DNA of 64,000 nt from Pseudomonas sp. NFIX28 (GTDB lineage: Bacteria > Pseudomonadota > Gammaproteobacteria > Pseudomonadales > Pseudomonadaceae): NCBI RefSeq assembly GCF_900107395.1, contig NZ_FNPW01000005.1:120869-184868 (forward strand). Reading direction: 5' to 3'. Below are positions 1 through 8,749 of this stretch, piece by piece (position 1 is the stretch's first letter; each line of letters starts with the position of its first letter). The notes beneath the pieces were generated by a model, which saw only the letters and a list, made by a program, of their open reading frames with translations, was not told where the DNA came from and did no database searches. The position numbers were made by a program, and so were the translations under genes.

Positions 1-10
1 TCATCGTTCT

Positions 11-33
11 TCGCGGGCGAGCCTCGCTCCTAC
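11..33 (-). repeat. REP-type palindromic element
   Basis: A single copy of the abundant 23-bp Pseudomonas REP sequence (core GCGAGCCTCGCTCCTAC) in minus orientation, just downstream of cbpM. The same core recurs in most intergenic gaps of the first half of the window. Confidence 0.75.
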
Positions 34-62
34 GGCCGTCGTGTTTTTTTGCACGCCCCCAG

Positions 63-365
63 TCAGTCGGTGAGCAGGCGCCCCAGGCGCTGCTTGAGCA
101 TCTGGTTTTCCGTACGCAGTTCGCGCACTTCGTCGAGCAGTTCGAGCGCCAGGGCGACGCCTTCCCATTCCAGTTCCAGGTCACGCCGCAACTTGGCGGC
201 GCGCTTGGCGATCGCCAGTTCGTAGTCGGTGAAACGCCAGTCCCGGGGCGTCGAGCCCTGCGGATCGACGATCCCGTGCTCGACGATTTCCATCACATAG
301 GCAGCCGGCAGATCGGCCACTTCGCAGAACTCTTCCATATCCAGTTGAACGATCAGGGTGCTCAT
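63..365 (-). CDS. cbpM: chaperone modulatory protein CbpM
   Basis: A 100-residue protein encoded 42 bp downstream of cbpA on the same strand, the usual arrangement of this pair. CbpM binds the J domain of CbpA and inhibits its co-chaperone and DNA-binding activities in the cytoplasm or nucleoid. The sequence has the MerR-like helix-turn-helix character of the family (an RFTDYELA segment near residues 44-51) and a C-terminal amphipathic helix rich in Leu, Glu and Arg that could form a coiled coil. The length matches the family. The identification rests on synteny with cbpA plus sequence character. Confidence 0.9.
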   Translation of the reverse strand: MSTLIVQLDMEEFCEVADLPAAYVMEIVEHGIVDPQGSTPRDWRFTDYELAIAKRAAKLRRDLELEWEGVALALELLDEVRELRTENQMLKQRLGRLLTD

Positions 366-407
366 GGTCAGCGACTCCTATGTTCCGAATCAGAATGGGG
401 TAGCGGA

Positions 408-1346
408 TCAGAAATGCTCCCGCGGATTGAAAGCGGCCTTTTTCGCCAACTCCTGCCACAGCGCCTTGACGTCATCGCCGGAAGCCTTGGGCATCACGGC
501 CTTGAGCTGCACAAACAGATAACCGCGGTGCCCGGCCTTGTTCAGCAGGCCATGGCCCTTGGCGCGCAGGCGCTGGCCGTTCTGGCTGCCGGCCGGGACC
601 TTGAGGTGGATCTTACCGGTCAGGGTCGGCACCGCGACCTCGGCCCCCAGCGCCAACTCCCAAGGGGCCAGCGGCAAGGTGATGATCAGGTTCTCGCCTT
701 CGATATCGAACTTCGGATGGGGGGCGAAACGAATGGTCAGGTACAGGTCGCCATTGGCCCCGCCACCAACACCCGGCGCGCCCTGGCCCTTGAGGCGGAT
801 GCGCTCGCCGTCGGCGACGCCAGCCGGGATCTTCACGTTCAGGCTCTTGCTGGTGTTGCTGACGTGCTGGCCGGCGGCGTTGTAGTGCGGCACCTGGAAG
901 CTGACCTTCTTCGACTCGGCCGACAGGGTTTCTTCCAGGAAGATCGGTAGTTCCATTTCCACGTCTTGCCCTCGGCGCCCTGTGCTACGCGAATGTCCGC
1001 CACCAAAACCCGGCCCGCGGTTGCCGAAGATCGAACTGAAGAAGTCCGAAAAATCCCCGCCATCGCCGAAACCGCCGGCATCCGCGCGCCCTTTCCAGCC
1101 CGGTGGGCCCTGGAACGGCTGGCCGTGCTGGCCATAACGCCGCAGGTCGTCGTATTCGGCCCGCTTGTCCGCGCTTTTCAGCGCCTCGTAGGCTTCCGAC
1201 GCGTCCTTGAACTTGGCTTCGGCGTCTTTTTCCTTGCTGACATCCGGGTGGTATTTGCGCGCCAGCTTGCGATAGGCGGCCTTGATCGCCTTGTCGTCCG
1301 CCGTCGGCTCCACCCCGAGAATCTTGTAATAGTCTTTGAAGTCCAT
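408..1346 (-). CDS. cbpA: curved DNA-binding protein CbpA (DnaJ-like co-chaperone)
   Basis: A 312-residue type II J-domain protein. The J domain covers residues 1-70 with the HPD motif at 33-35, followed by a Gly/Phe-rich linker (about 75-120) and two beta-rich substrate-binding domains. There is no CxxCxGxG zinc finger, which separates it from DnaJ. It is expected to stimulate the ATPase of DnaK and to bind curved DNA in stationary phase. cbpM follows 42 bp downstream, so the two are probably co-transcribed. The Hsp70-like gene at 1644 is divergent and may share the intergenic control region, though a functional pairing is not shown by the sequence. Confidence 0.95.
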   Translation of the reverse strand: MDFKDYYKILGVEPTADDKAIKAAYRKLARKYHPDVSKEKDAEAKFKDASEAYEALKSADKRAEYDDLRRYGQHGQPFQGPPGWKGRADAGGFGDGGDFSDFFSSIFGNRGPGFGGGHSRSTGRRGQDVEMELPIFLEETLSAESKKVSFQVPHYNAAGQHVSNTSKSLNVKIPAGVADGERIRLKGQGAPGVGGGANGDLYLTIRFAPHPKFDIEGENLIITLPLAPWELALGAEVAVPTLTGKIHLKVPAGSQNGQRLRAKGHGLLNKAGHRGYLFVQLKAVMPKASGDDVKALWQELAKKAAFNPREHF

Positions 1347-1643
1347 CTAAGGATCACCATCCGTTATCAATGTGGCGCGGCGCGACGTACAGCATGCGCT
1401 CATGAACAGCGTCAGGGCTGATCGATCTCAATACTGTGACTCACGCGGCGCGGCAGAAGTTTATCGGCAGCTGGCGGCGGTTCTTGCGACCGCCCATTGG
1501 CTGCCCGGCCCATGCCTGCAAGTTTGGGGTGAAGAATAGTCTTTCAAGGCTTGCCGGTTGTGATTTAGCGGATGGTCGGCCTTCGATTCTGCGAACGACT
1601 GGCATACACTGCGCGGCCGTTTTTTAACCGGAACTCGAAAGAC

Positions 1644-2909
1644 ATGAAAAACGCATCTGCGGCCCGTGCCTGCGGTATCGACTTCGGCACGTCCAACTCC
1701 ACCGTCGGCTGGCTGCGCCCCGGCATGGAAACGCTGATTGCGCTGGAAGACGACAAGATCACCCTGCCGTCGGTGGTCTTCTTCAACATCGAAGAGCGCC
1801 GTCCGGTATATGGCCGCCTGGCGCTGCACGAGTATCTGGAAGGCTACGAAGGCCGGCTGATGCGCTCGCTGAAAAGCCTGCTGGGCTCCAAGCTGATCAA
1901 GCACGACACCAGCGTGCTGGGCACGGCGATGCCGTTCAAGGACCTGCTGGGCCTGTTCATCGGCCAGCTCAAGAGCCGCGCCGAAGCCGCCGCCGGCCGG
2001 GAGTTCGAGGAAGTGGTGCTGGGCCGCCCGGTGTTTTTCGTCGATGACGACGCCGCCGCCGACCAGGAAGCCCAGGACACCCTGGTGGAAGTGGCGCGCA
2101 AGCTGGGCTTCAAGGAGGTCTCGTTCCAGTACGAACCGATTGCCGCGGCCTTCGACTACGAGTCGACCATCGAGCGCGAAGAGCTGGTGCTGATCGTCGA
2201 CATCGGCGGTGGTACCTCCGACTTCTCCCTGGTGCGCCTGTCGCCCGAGCGCCGTGGCCTGGACAACCGCCACGAGGACATCCTGGCCACCGGCGGCGTG
2301 CATATCGGCGGGACCGACTTCGACAAGCAGTTGAGCCTGCAAGGGCTGATGCCACTGTTCGGCTACGGCAGCCGGATGAAGAGCGGCGCCTACATGCCCA
2401 CCAGCACCCACATGAACCTGGCGACCTGGCACACCATCAACTCGGTGTATTCGCAGAAGTCCCAGCTGGCCTTGGGCAGCATGCGCTACGACATCGAGGA
2501 CACCGGCGGCATCGACCGCCTGTTCAAGCTGATCGAGCAGCGCGCCGGGCACTGGCTGGCCATGGAAGTGGAAGAAACCAAGATCCAGTTGACCCACGCC
2601 GACAACCGCGTGGTGCCCCTGGACCGCATCGAGGCGGGCCTGAGCGTGGACCTGAGCCGCGCGCTGTTCGAGTCGTCCATCGACAGCCTGCTGGAACGCA
2701 TCCGCGGCAGCGTCACGCAATTGCTGGGCGATGCCAATGTCGGCGTCGGCCAGGTCGACACGGTGTTCTTCACCGGCGGTTCCAGCGGCATCCCGGCGCT
2801 GCGCCAGAGCGTCGCGGACATGCTGCCCAACGCGCGCCACGTCGAAGGCAACATCTTCGGCAGCATCGGCAGCGGCTTGGCGATCGAAGCGAAGAAACGC
2901 TACGGCTGA
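1644..2909 (+). CDS. yegD: YegD-family Hsp70-like ATPase
   Basis: A 421-residue protein with the actin-like ATPase fold of Hsp70. The phosphate-1 motif IDFGTSNST is near residue 12, the phosphate-2 motif DIGGGTSDF is near residue 190, and an adenosine motif FTGGSSGIP is near the C terminus. The chain ends after the nucleotide-binding domain, so the peptide-binding domain of DnaK is missing, as in E. coli YegD. I chose the ATG at 1644 because homology begins there; the open frame extends 24 codons upstream to 1572 without family similarity. The function of YegD proteins is not firmly established. It is divergent from cbpA. Confidence 0.88.
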   Translation: MKNASAARACGIDFGTSNSTVGWLRPGMETLIALEDDKITLPSVVFFNIEERRPVYGRLALHEYLEGYEGRLMRSLKSLLGSKLIKHDTSVLGTAMPFKDLLGLFIGQLKSRAEAAAGREFEEVVLGRPVFFVDDDAAADQEAQDTLVEVARKLGFKEVSFQYEPIAAAFDYESTIEREELVLIVDIGGGTSDFSLVRLSPERRGLDNRHEDILATGGVHIGGTDFDKQLSLQGLMPLFGYGSRMKSGAYMPTSTHMNLATWHTINSVYSQKSQLALGSMRYDIEDTGGIDRLFKLIEQRAGHWLAMEVEETKIQLTHADNRVVPLDRIEAGLSVDLSRALFESSIDSLLERIRGSVTQLLGDANVGVGQVDTVFFTGGSSGIPALRQSVADMLPNARHVEGNIFGSIGSGLAIEAKKRYG

Positions 2910-2930
2910 TCCGGAAGCGGGGCGCGCCCA

Positions 2931-3042
2931 TCGCGGGCAAGCCTCGCTCCTACCCAGGAACAAGGCCTGCCCGCACCCCGTAGGAGCGAGGCTTGCCCGC
3001 GAAAGCCCCAACGTTTTCCGTAGGAGCGAGGCTTGCCCGCGA
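2931..3042. repeat. cluster of three REP palindromes
   Basis: The core occurs at 2931-2953 (minus orientation), 2980-3002 (plus) and 3020-3042 (plus). The last two copies are spaced exactly 40 bp apart. The cluster fills the gap between the convergent yegD and the AI-2E/PerM permease and may act as a transcript-end hairpin. Confidence 0.8.
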
Positions 3043-3066
3043 TAGCGTCAAATCGGCCTTACCCGA

Positions 3067-4080
3067 TCAAACCAACCCCGCCAGCTTCAATTCGCTCTTC
3101 AGGTAGGCGTAATAAATCGGCCCCGCCACCACCCCCGGCAGGCCGAACGCCGCCTCGAACACCAGCATCGCCAACAGCAACTCCCAGGACTTGGCACTGA
3201 TCTGCCCGCCGACGATCCGCGCGTTGAGGAAGTATTCCAGCTTGTGGATAACGATCAGGTAGCCCAGCGCCGCCGCGGCCACCCAGACCGACAGCGACAG
3301 GCCGACGATGGTGATCAGGGTGTTGGAGATCAGGTTGCCGATCACCGGCAACAGCCCCAGCAGGAAGGTCAGCACGATCAGGGTCTTGGTCAGCGGCAGC
3401 TTGACGCCGAACATCGGCAGGATCAGCGCGAGGAAGATCCCGGTAAAGAAGGTGTTGAGCAGCGAGATCTTGATCTGCGCGAAGACAATGTTGCGAAAGG
3501 CCTGGACCAGCAGGTGCAGGCGGTCGAACAGCGCGGCCGCCAGCGGCTTGCGCTTGGTCAGGTCGGGCACGCGCTGCAGGGCGATGATGGCCCCCAGCAC
3601 CATGCCGATCAGCAAGGTCACGAACATGTGCGCCGCGTCCTTGCCCACCAGTTGCAACTCGCTCAGGTGTTTGCTGGCCCAGGCGCCGATGGCCACCTGG
3701 AACTCCGCCGCGCTGGCCGGCAGATAGGAATCGAGGAACGGCGGCAATTGCCCGCGCGCCTTGTCCACCACCAGCATGAATTTGTCCAGGGAGGCCCCCG
3801 GGTTCTCCGCCTCGTGCAGCAGGAAGCTGATGGCGCCGGCGAACAGCAGCGTCAGCACGCTGACGACGAGGGTGCCGAGCAAGGCCACCGCCAGCCAGCG
3901 CGCCCGCCGTCCTTCGATCAGCCGTTGCAGTTGCGGGGTGAGCATATTGACCAGTTCGAACACCAGCAGCCCCGCCAGCAGGCTCGGCAGCAACCGCAGC
4001 GGTATCACCAGCAACAGGCCGCCGAAGATGATCACCCAACTGAACAACAACAACAGATGACGCTGAGAAAACGTTGGCAT
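3067..4080 (-). CDS. AI-2E/PerM family membrane transporter
   Basis: A 337-residue inner-membrane protein with about seven or eight hydrophobic segments: a tight pair at the N terminus (residues about 10-45), one near 65, then five or six in the C-terminal half. That is the layout of the AI-2E exporter/PerM family (TqsA, YdiK). The central hydrophilic stretch is characteristic of the family. Members have been linked to autoinducer-2 export or to sodium/proton antiport, so the substrate cannot be named here. It stands alone, convergent with yegD. Confidence 0.85.
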   Translation of the reverse strand: MPTFSQRHLLLLFSWVIIFGGLLLVIPLRLLPSLLAGLLVFELVNMLTPQLQRLIEGRRARWLAVALLGTLVVSVLTLLFAGAISFLLHEAENPGASLDKFMLVVDKARGQLPPFLDSYLPASAAEFQVAIGAWASKHLSELQLVGKDAAHMFVTLLIGMVLGAIIALQRVPDLTKRKPLAAALFDRLHLLVQAFRNIVFAQIKISLLNTFFTGIFLALILPMFGVKLPLTKTLIVLTFLLGLLPVIGNLISNTLITIVGLSLSVWVAAAALGYLIVIHKLEYFLNARIVGGQISAKSWELLLAMLVFEAAFGLPGVVAGPIYYAYLKSELKLAGLV

Positions 4081-4253
4081 ACAGCCTCAAACAAACAGCG
4101 TGAAAGGATGGGAAGTCTGCCAGCGTTGCACTGACGATGCGAGAGGCGTCGAGGCCGACAGGCGCGGCTTTGCTGGCGATCAACGATACAGGGTATGTCA
4201 GGCAAACCGCCGTGACCGGATCGTGAACAAGCCCGCGCCTGCGAGGGAGAAGG

Positions 4254-4553
4254 TTATTTGCTCTTCAGGCACGAGCTCATGAAGGCCTTGCGTTCGTCGC
4301 CCTTGAGGGCTTTGGCAGTGGCGTCGGCGTTGCAGGTCTTCATCCGTTCCTGCGGCGTGGACGGGGTGGGCTCGGCAGCCGGCGTGGCTTTCAGGCAGTT
4401 GCTCATAAAGGCTTTGCGTTCATCGCCCTTGAGGGCTTTGGCGGTGGCGTCGGCGTTGCAGGTGGTCATCTTGGTCTGCTGGGCGGTGGCGGCAAATCCT
4501 TGCGAGCAGAGCAGCAGGCCAACCATCAACAAAGGGATACGCAGCATCTTCAT
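4254..4553 (-). CDS. psiF: PsiF-family periplasmic repeat protein
   Basis: A 99-residue protein with a signal peptide (residues 1-22, ending GFA-A) followed by two almost identical PsiF repeats. Each has the pattern TCNADATAKALKGDERKAF followed by M-S-x-C-L-K, and each contains two Cys. PsiF is named for phosphate-starvation induction in E. coli; its role is unknown. An AAGGAG ribosome-binding site lies eight bases before the start. The DNA of the two repeats is also nearly identical, pointing to recent duplication or gene conversion. It is expected in the periplasm. Confidence 0.88.
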   Translation of the reverse strand: MKMLRIPLLMVGLLLCSQGFAATAQQTKMTTCNADATAKALKGDERKAFMSNCLKATPAAEPTPSTPQERMKTCNADATAKALKGDERKAFMSSCLKSK

Positions 4554-4624
4554 GGAGTTTTCTCCTTGTTACCGCACCGACGGGCGCGGCCTCCCGCGCA
4601 GTGTAGACAAACCCTGTTACAGGT

Positions 4625-5413
4625 TCACCTGTTCTGTAGGCTGGTGCGCCGGTACTGCTCGGGCGTGCAGCCGGCCTGGCGCTGGAACATGGCGATGAAC
4701 GCCGAGGCGCTGCTGTAGCCCATGTCGAACGCCACTTCCTGGACACTGCGCGGGCTGTCCAGCGCCTCGATGGAGGCGAGAAAGCGCAGGCGCTGGCGCC
4801 ATTCGCCGAAACTCATGCCCAGCTCGCGCACGAACTGCCGGGCCAGGGTGCGTTCGCTGACATGGATCTGCCGCGCCCAGTCGGCCAGCGCGCGGTTATC
4901 CCCCGGGGCGGCCTGCAATGCCTCCAGCACACCGAGCAAGGAGGGGCTGCTGGCATAAGGCAGATAACCGTCATGCACTGGCGCCTGTTGCAACTGGTCG
5001 AGCATCACCTGGGCCAGGCGGCTGTCCGCTTCATGCTCGGGGATCTGCACATCGCGCGCAGCGAAGTCCTTGAGGATCGCCTTGAGAATATCGCTGATGG
5101 CCAAGGTGCAGGCCTGCTGCGGCAGCGCCCGGCACAGCTCCGGGGCCAGGCACACGGCGCGGTACACGATCGGCTGCGGGCTGTAGAAACTATGCTCGGT
5201 GCCCGGCGGTATCCAGATCGCGTACTGCGGCGGCGCCATGAAGCGCTGGCCGGCGATCTCCATGTGCATCACGCCATGGGCCGAATATTCCAGGCAGCCC
5301 CAGGGGTGGCGATGTTCCAGCGCGTGGCTGTGGGCATCGAAATCGGCATAGCGGAAGTACACCGGCGCCGGCAGGCCGCTGAAGGACAGCAGGTCGATGT
5401 GTTTTTTGCTCAT
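4625..5413 (-). CDS. AraC-family transcriptional regulator
   Basis: A 262-residue regulator from the ATG at 5413. It has an N-terminal cupin-like sensor domain (HRHPWGCLEYSAHGVMHM, PPGTEHSFY) and a C-terminal AraC DNA-binding domain with two helix-turn-helix units (RTLARQFVRELGMSFGEW; VAFDMGYSSASAFIAMFQRQ). A longer frame begins at a TTG at 5515 but would overlap the start of the divergent transporter, so the internal ATG is preferred. The divergent layout suggests that it controls the EamA transporter next door. The effector is unknown. Confidence 0.88.
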   Translation of the reverse strand: MSKKHIDLLSFSGLPAPVYFRYADFDAHSHALEHRHPWGCLEYSAHGVMHMEIAGQRFMAPPQYAIWIPPGTEHSFYSPQPIVYRAVCLAPELCRALPQQACTLAISDILKAILKDFAARDVQIPEHEADSRLAQVMLDQLQQAPVHDGYLPYASSPSLLGVLEALQAAPGDNRALADWARQIHVSERTLARQFVRELGMSFGEWRQRLRFLASIEALDSPRSVQEVAFDMGYSSASAFIAMFQRQAGCTPEQYRRTSLQNR

Positions 5414-5509
5414 GCTGTCCGGATTCCAGGGCGGGTTGTCTGGATCGAAGTATAGGCGCGGATCCAGACAGGCGGATAATTCCCCTTCATCAACGTTCTG
5501 GTTTTTCTC

Positions 5510-6394
5510 ATGCAATACGCTTATCCGTTACTGGCCATCTTTATCTGGGCCGGCAATACCGTTATCAACAAGCTGGCGGTCGGGGCGATCTTTCCCGCGG
5601 AGATCGGTTTCTATCGCTGGCTGCTGGCCGGCTTGCTGTTCACGCCCTTCATGCTCAAGCCGGTGATTGCCCACTGGGCGGTGGTCCGCCCGAACCTGGG
5701 CAAGATCTTCATCCTCGGCGTGCTGGGCATGGCGGTGTATCAGAGCCTGGCCTACTTCGCCGCGACCCTGACCTCGGCCACCAACATGGGCATCATCCTT
5801 TCGCTGATGCCGCTGATGTCGCTGGCCATGGCCATCGCCAGCCTCGGCCAGCGCCTGACGGCCGGCGCCCTGGCCGGTGCGGTGCTGTCGTTTGCCGGGG
5901 TGCTGGTGGTGGTGTCGTCCGGCAGCCTCGGCGTGCTGCTGGAACATGGCGTGAACCTGGGCGACGCGATGATGCTGATCGCCACCCTGGCCTATGCGGT
6001 CTACAGCACCCTGCTGAAAAAATGGCAGCTGCGCCTGCCGCCGCTGGTGCTGCTGTATCTGCAGGTGCTGGTGGCGGTGGTGGTGCTGTTTCCGTTGTTC
6101 CTGGCCTCGCCGAAAACCGGCCTGACCCTGCACAACATTCCCCTGGTGCTGTATGCCTGCCTGCTGGCCTCGATGCTCGCGCCGCTGGCGTGGATGCAGG
6201 CGGTGGTGCGCCTGGGGCCGAGCCGCACCACGCTGTTCTTCAACCTGCTGCCGCTGATTACCGCACTGATTGCCGCCGTGGTGCTGCATGAACAGCTGGC
6301 GCTGTATCACCTGGTGGGCGGGGTGCTGACCCTCGGCGGGGTCATCCTTTCGGAACGCTGGACCACCGTGCTGGGGCGCAAGGCCAGCGCCTGA
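5510..6394 (+). CDS. EamA/DMT-superfamily transporter
   Basis: A 294-residue inner-membrane protein with ten predicted hydrophobic helices in two tandem EamA repeats (about 5-135 and 150-285). It belongs to the drug/metabolite transporter superfamily and is probably a small-molecule or amino-acid exporter. It is divergent from the AraC regulator, with about 96 bp between the preferred starts. No strong ribosome-binding site precedes the ATG, so a short or leaderless transcript is possible. The substrate cannot be deduced. Confidence 0.88.
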   Translation: MQYAYPLLAIFIWAGNTVINKLAVGAIFPAEIGFYRWLLAGLLFTPFMLKPVIAHWAVVRPNLGKIFILGVLGMAVYQSLAYFAATLTSATNMGIILSLMPLMSLAMAIASLGQRLTAGALAGAVLSFAGVLVVVSSGSLGVLLEHGVNLGDAMMLIATLAYAVYSTLLKKWQLRLPPLVLLYLQVLVAVVVLFPLFLASPKTGLTLHNIPLVLYACLLASMLAPLAWMQAVVRLGPSRTTLFFNLLPLITALIAAVVLHEQLALYHLVGGVLTLGGVILSERWTTVLGRKASA

Positions 6395-6455
6395 CCGATC
6401 GTCATCGCGGCAGGAGCAAGGCTGCCCGCGATCAACGACGACCCGACCTCGCCGT

Positions 6456-7346
6456 TTACACCCCCGCCGCCTTCAGCCGCCGGGCATGTTCGACAAACAG
6501 CCGGACCGGCTCGGCGCCCCGCCCCACCAGCCCCAGCGACTGGTTGACGATATCGAAATGGTCGAGGGGGTAATCGTCGCCAATCACCGTGCCCAGGTGC
6601 GAGCTGTAGCGGCCGACCATGCCGTCGCACTGTCCGGCCTCGCGAACAAAGGTCCTGGCGAACAGCCGGCAGGTGCGGTTGGTGCCGTCGAACAGGTTGC
6701 GCCCACGATTGGTCTTGCCCGGCTGCAAGGTGCCGGACCAGGAGTAATAGCGCACCCCGTTGACCACTTCCGGCCCCTGCCCACCCCAGCTCTGCGGCAG
6801 GCCCTGGGGATACTCGCGGTTGAACAGCGCCACGCCCTCGCAGGTCAGCGAGCGATGCGCGGCATGGATGTCCGCCGGCAGCTTCGGCCCGCGATAGCCG
6901 GTGTCCAGCCAGCACATCAGCACGGCGATCACCCGCAGGATAAAACTCAGCAGGCGCCCGCGCAGGGTGTCGATGGAATGATGCCGCTCGATGTAGTCGG
7001 CCAGTTCAGAACCGTGGTTGGGCCCGGCCACCGAAGTCACCGAGGCCACCCAGTCCGGCCGTTTGGCCGCGGCATACCGGGCAGTGAGCGCGCCCTGGCT
7101 GTGGCCGATCAGGTTGACCTTGTCGGCGCCGGTTTCGCGGCGTATTTCCTCGATCCGCAGCAACAGCTGCTCGCCCCGCACCTGGGTCGAATGCAGCGGC
7201 GAAACCTGCACCGCAATTACCGTGGCGCCGCCGCGACGCAGCGCCGATTCGATGCCGAACCAGTACGAATACAGCACCAGCCGGATAAACCCCAGCATGC
7301 CGGGAACCAGGACCAACGGGTAACGCGTGGCGAGCTCTTGGGACAT
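6456..7346 (-). CDS. LipA-like triacylglycerol lipase homologue without signal peptide
   Basis: A 296-residue alpha/beta hydrolase clearly related to Pseudomonas family I lipases (LPLVLVPGMLGF; YWFGIESALRRGGA; VRGEQLLLRIEEI; YPQGLPQSWG). The nucleophile elbow GHSQG puts the catalytic Ser at 83; Asp 241 (CDGMVG) and His 263 (LDHFDIVN) complete the triad. Against secreted LipA (remembered Ser82/Asp229/His251, disulfide Cys183-Cys235), two things differ. There is no signal peptide: the chain starts where the mature enzyme starts. Both disulfide Cys positions are replaced. No lipase foldase (lif) follows. I infer a cytoplasmic esterase or lipase. Confidence 0.85.
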   Translation of the reverse strand: MSQELATRYPLVLVPGMLGFIRLVLYSYWFGIESALRRGGATVIAVQVSPLHSTQVRGEQLLLRIEEIRRETGADKVNLIGHSQGALTARYAAAKRPDWVASVTSVAGPNHGSELADYIERHHSIDTLRGRLLSFILRVIAVLMCWLDTGYRGPKLPADIHAAHRSLTCEGVALFNREYPQGLPQSWGGQGPEVVNGVRYYSWSGTLQPGKTNRGRNLFDGTNRTCRLFARTFVREAGQCDGMVGRYSSHLGTVIGDDYPLDHFDIVNQSLGLVGRGAEPVRLFVEHARRLKAAGV

Positions 7347-7654
7347 GTGAACATCCTTGTGACCGGGCCTATGTCAGGGAAACGACGCCCAAAGGCTGGA
7401 TACAAGACAGCAGCCCAGAGCATCGACAGCCAAGATGACAGCTTCGCGACCACTGTATGACATTCCCTCAAGGCTAACGCGAGCAAGCTCGCTACAGGGG
7501 ATTGGCTGTAAATGGATCGCCCCGGGTCTGCAGGAGCAAAGCTTGCTCGCGATAGCTCCGGTTCAGGCAATGGATTTCTTCCAGTAGAACCTGAGCGGGT
7601 TTGGGGCTGCTACGCAGCCCAGCGCGAGCAAGCTTCGCTCCTACAAGGGATACG
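7347..7654. repeat. 308-bp gap with three REP palindromes
   Basis: The gap between the lipase and the SMR gene holds degenerate REP copies at about 7476-7496, 7531-7553 and 7622-7644, in the GCGAGCAAGCTTCGCTCCTAC variant and alternating orientation. I see no coding capacity. The lipase promoter must lie in its left part. Confidence 0.7.
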
Positions 7655-7960
7655 CTATTTCAGCCCCACCACTCCCGCCACGATCAGCCCCACCGACAGC
7701 AGCTTGACCAGCGTCAGGCTCTCGCCCAGCAAGGCAAAACCGAGGAACACCGTGCCCAGGGAACCGATGGCGGTCCAGATCGGGTAGGCGATGCTCACCG
7801 GCAGCTCACGCATCGCCAGGGTCAGGAAGTAGATGCCGCCCACCGCGGCCAGCACCGTCAGCAGCGACGGCCACAAGCGGGTAAAACCGTCGGCGTACTT
7901 CATGGCCATGGCGAAGGTGACTTCGAAGGCCGCGGCGACCAGCAAGAACAGCCAGGCCAT
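7655..7960 (-). CDS. small multidrug resistance (SMR) family transporter
   Basis: A 101-residue protein with four transmembrane helices, the standard size for SMR proteins. The essential membrane Glu lies in helix 1 (AAAFEV, Glu12 or 13). The AYPIWTAIGSLGT stretch of helix 3 and the LLGESLTLVKL loop are typical. It lies nine bases after azoR on the same strand, so the two should be co-transcribed. SMR proteins work as antiparallel dimers exporting quaternary ammonium compounds or guanidinium. The sequence lies between the EmrE and SugE/Gdx subtypes, and I cannot decide the substrate. Confidence 0.9.
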   Translation of the reverse strand: MAWLFLLVAAAFEVTFAMAMKYADGFTRLWPSLLTVLAAVGGIYFLTLAMRELPVSIAYPIWTAIGSLGTVFLGFALLGESLTLVKLLSVGLIVAGVVGLK

Positions 7961-7969
7961 GTCGCCTCC

Positions 7970-8608
7970 TCAGAAGGTCCGCGCCAGCGCCAGCAAGCGC
8001 TGCTCGGCCTCGGCGCAGGACACCTGGAAGGTGCGCTCGGCCGACTCCTCGCCTTCGGCCGCGACCACCGTGACGTCCTCGATGCCGATAAAGCCCAGCG
8101 CCGTGCGCAACCATGGGTCGGCGTGGTTCATCCACTCCAGCTCGCCGCCCGGGCCAAAGCCGAAGCCGCCGCGACTGGTGACGATCAGCGCTTTCTTGCC
8201 CCGTACCAACGGCTCGTATTGGGCGATGCCGTTGTCCTGCACGGTGTTGAAGGTCAGGCCCAGGCGCACGATCTGGTCGACCCAGGCCTTGAGGCCGCTG
8301 GGCACGCTGAAGTTGTACATCGGCGCCGAGATCACCAACAGATCATGCTCCAGCACTTCGCTGACCAGCTCGTCGCTCAGGGCCAGGTCGGCCTGCATCG
8401 ACAAGGGCCGCGCCTGGGGTTCGGGGTAGAACGCCGCCGCCACGAAGGCCTCGCTGGCATGGGGCAGCGAGGCCCGGCCGACTTCCCGACGGGTCAACCG
8501 GCCCTGGGGGTGGGCTTCGAGCCAAGCCTTGAGAAAAACCTCCGTCAGCCGCCGCGAGTGGGAGCGCTCGCCACGGGGGCTGCCATGTACTGCTAGAATC
8601 CTGCTCAT
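7970..8608 (-). CDS. azoR: FMN-dependent NADH-azoreductase
   Basis: A 212-residue flavodoxin-fold enzyme. The N-terminal FMN-phosphate motif is [17 protein letters not shown], and the [17 protein letters not shown] and SRGGFG segments are family signatures. AzoR reduces azo dyes and quinones with NADH and protects against thiol-specific stress. The ATG at 8608 has an AGGAAAG ribosome-binding site; the open frame extends 30 codons upstream without similarity. It heads a two-gene unit with the SMR exporter and is divergent from a LysR regulator, probably its controller. Confidence 0.92.
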   Translation of the reverse strand: MSRILAVHGSPRGERSHSRRLTEVFLKAWLEAHPQGRLTRREVGRASLPHASEAFVAAAFYPEPQARPLSMQADLALSDELVSEVLEHDLLVISAPMYNFSVPSGLKAWVDQIVRLGLTFNTVQDNGIAQYEPLVRGKKALIVTSRGGFGFGPGGELEWMNHADPWLRTALGFIGIEDVTVVAAEGEESAERTFQVSCAEAEQRLLALARTF

Positions 8609-8749
8609 CTGTCTTTCCTCATCCTGGATAATTGCGGAAGACCTCGAAAGCCTTCCTGGGCGAGGAATAAAGCTATTGATGCGGGCCCCCGGGAACAAAT
8701 GAGCAATAGTTGATCAGGATGAATCCATTTCATCCATAAGGTGACGTTT

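Noticed and set aside
5413..5515. Longer AraC regulator starting at 5515
   Set aside because: It would start at TTG and overlap the divergent transporter start. The ATG at 5413 keeps the full sensor and DNA-binding domains.
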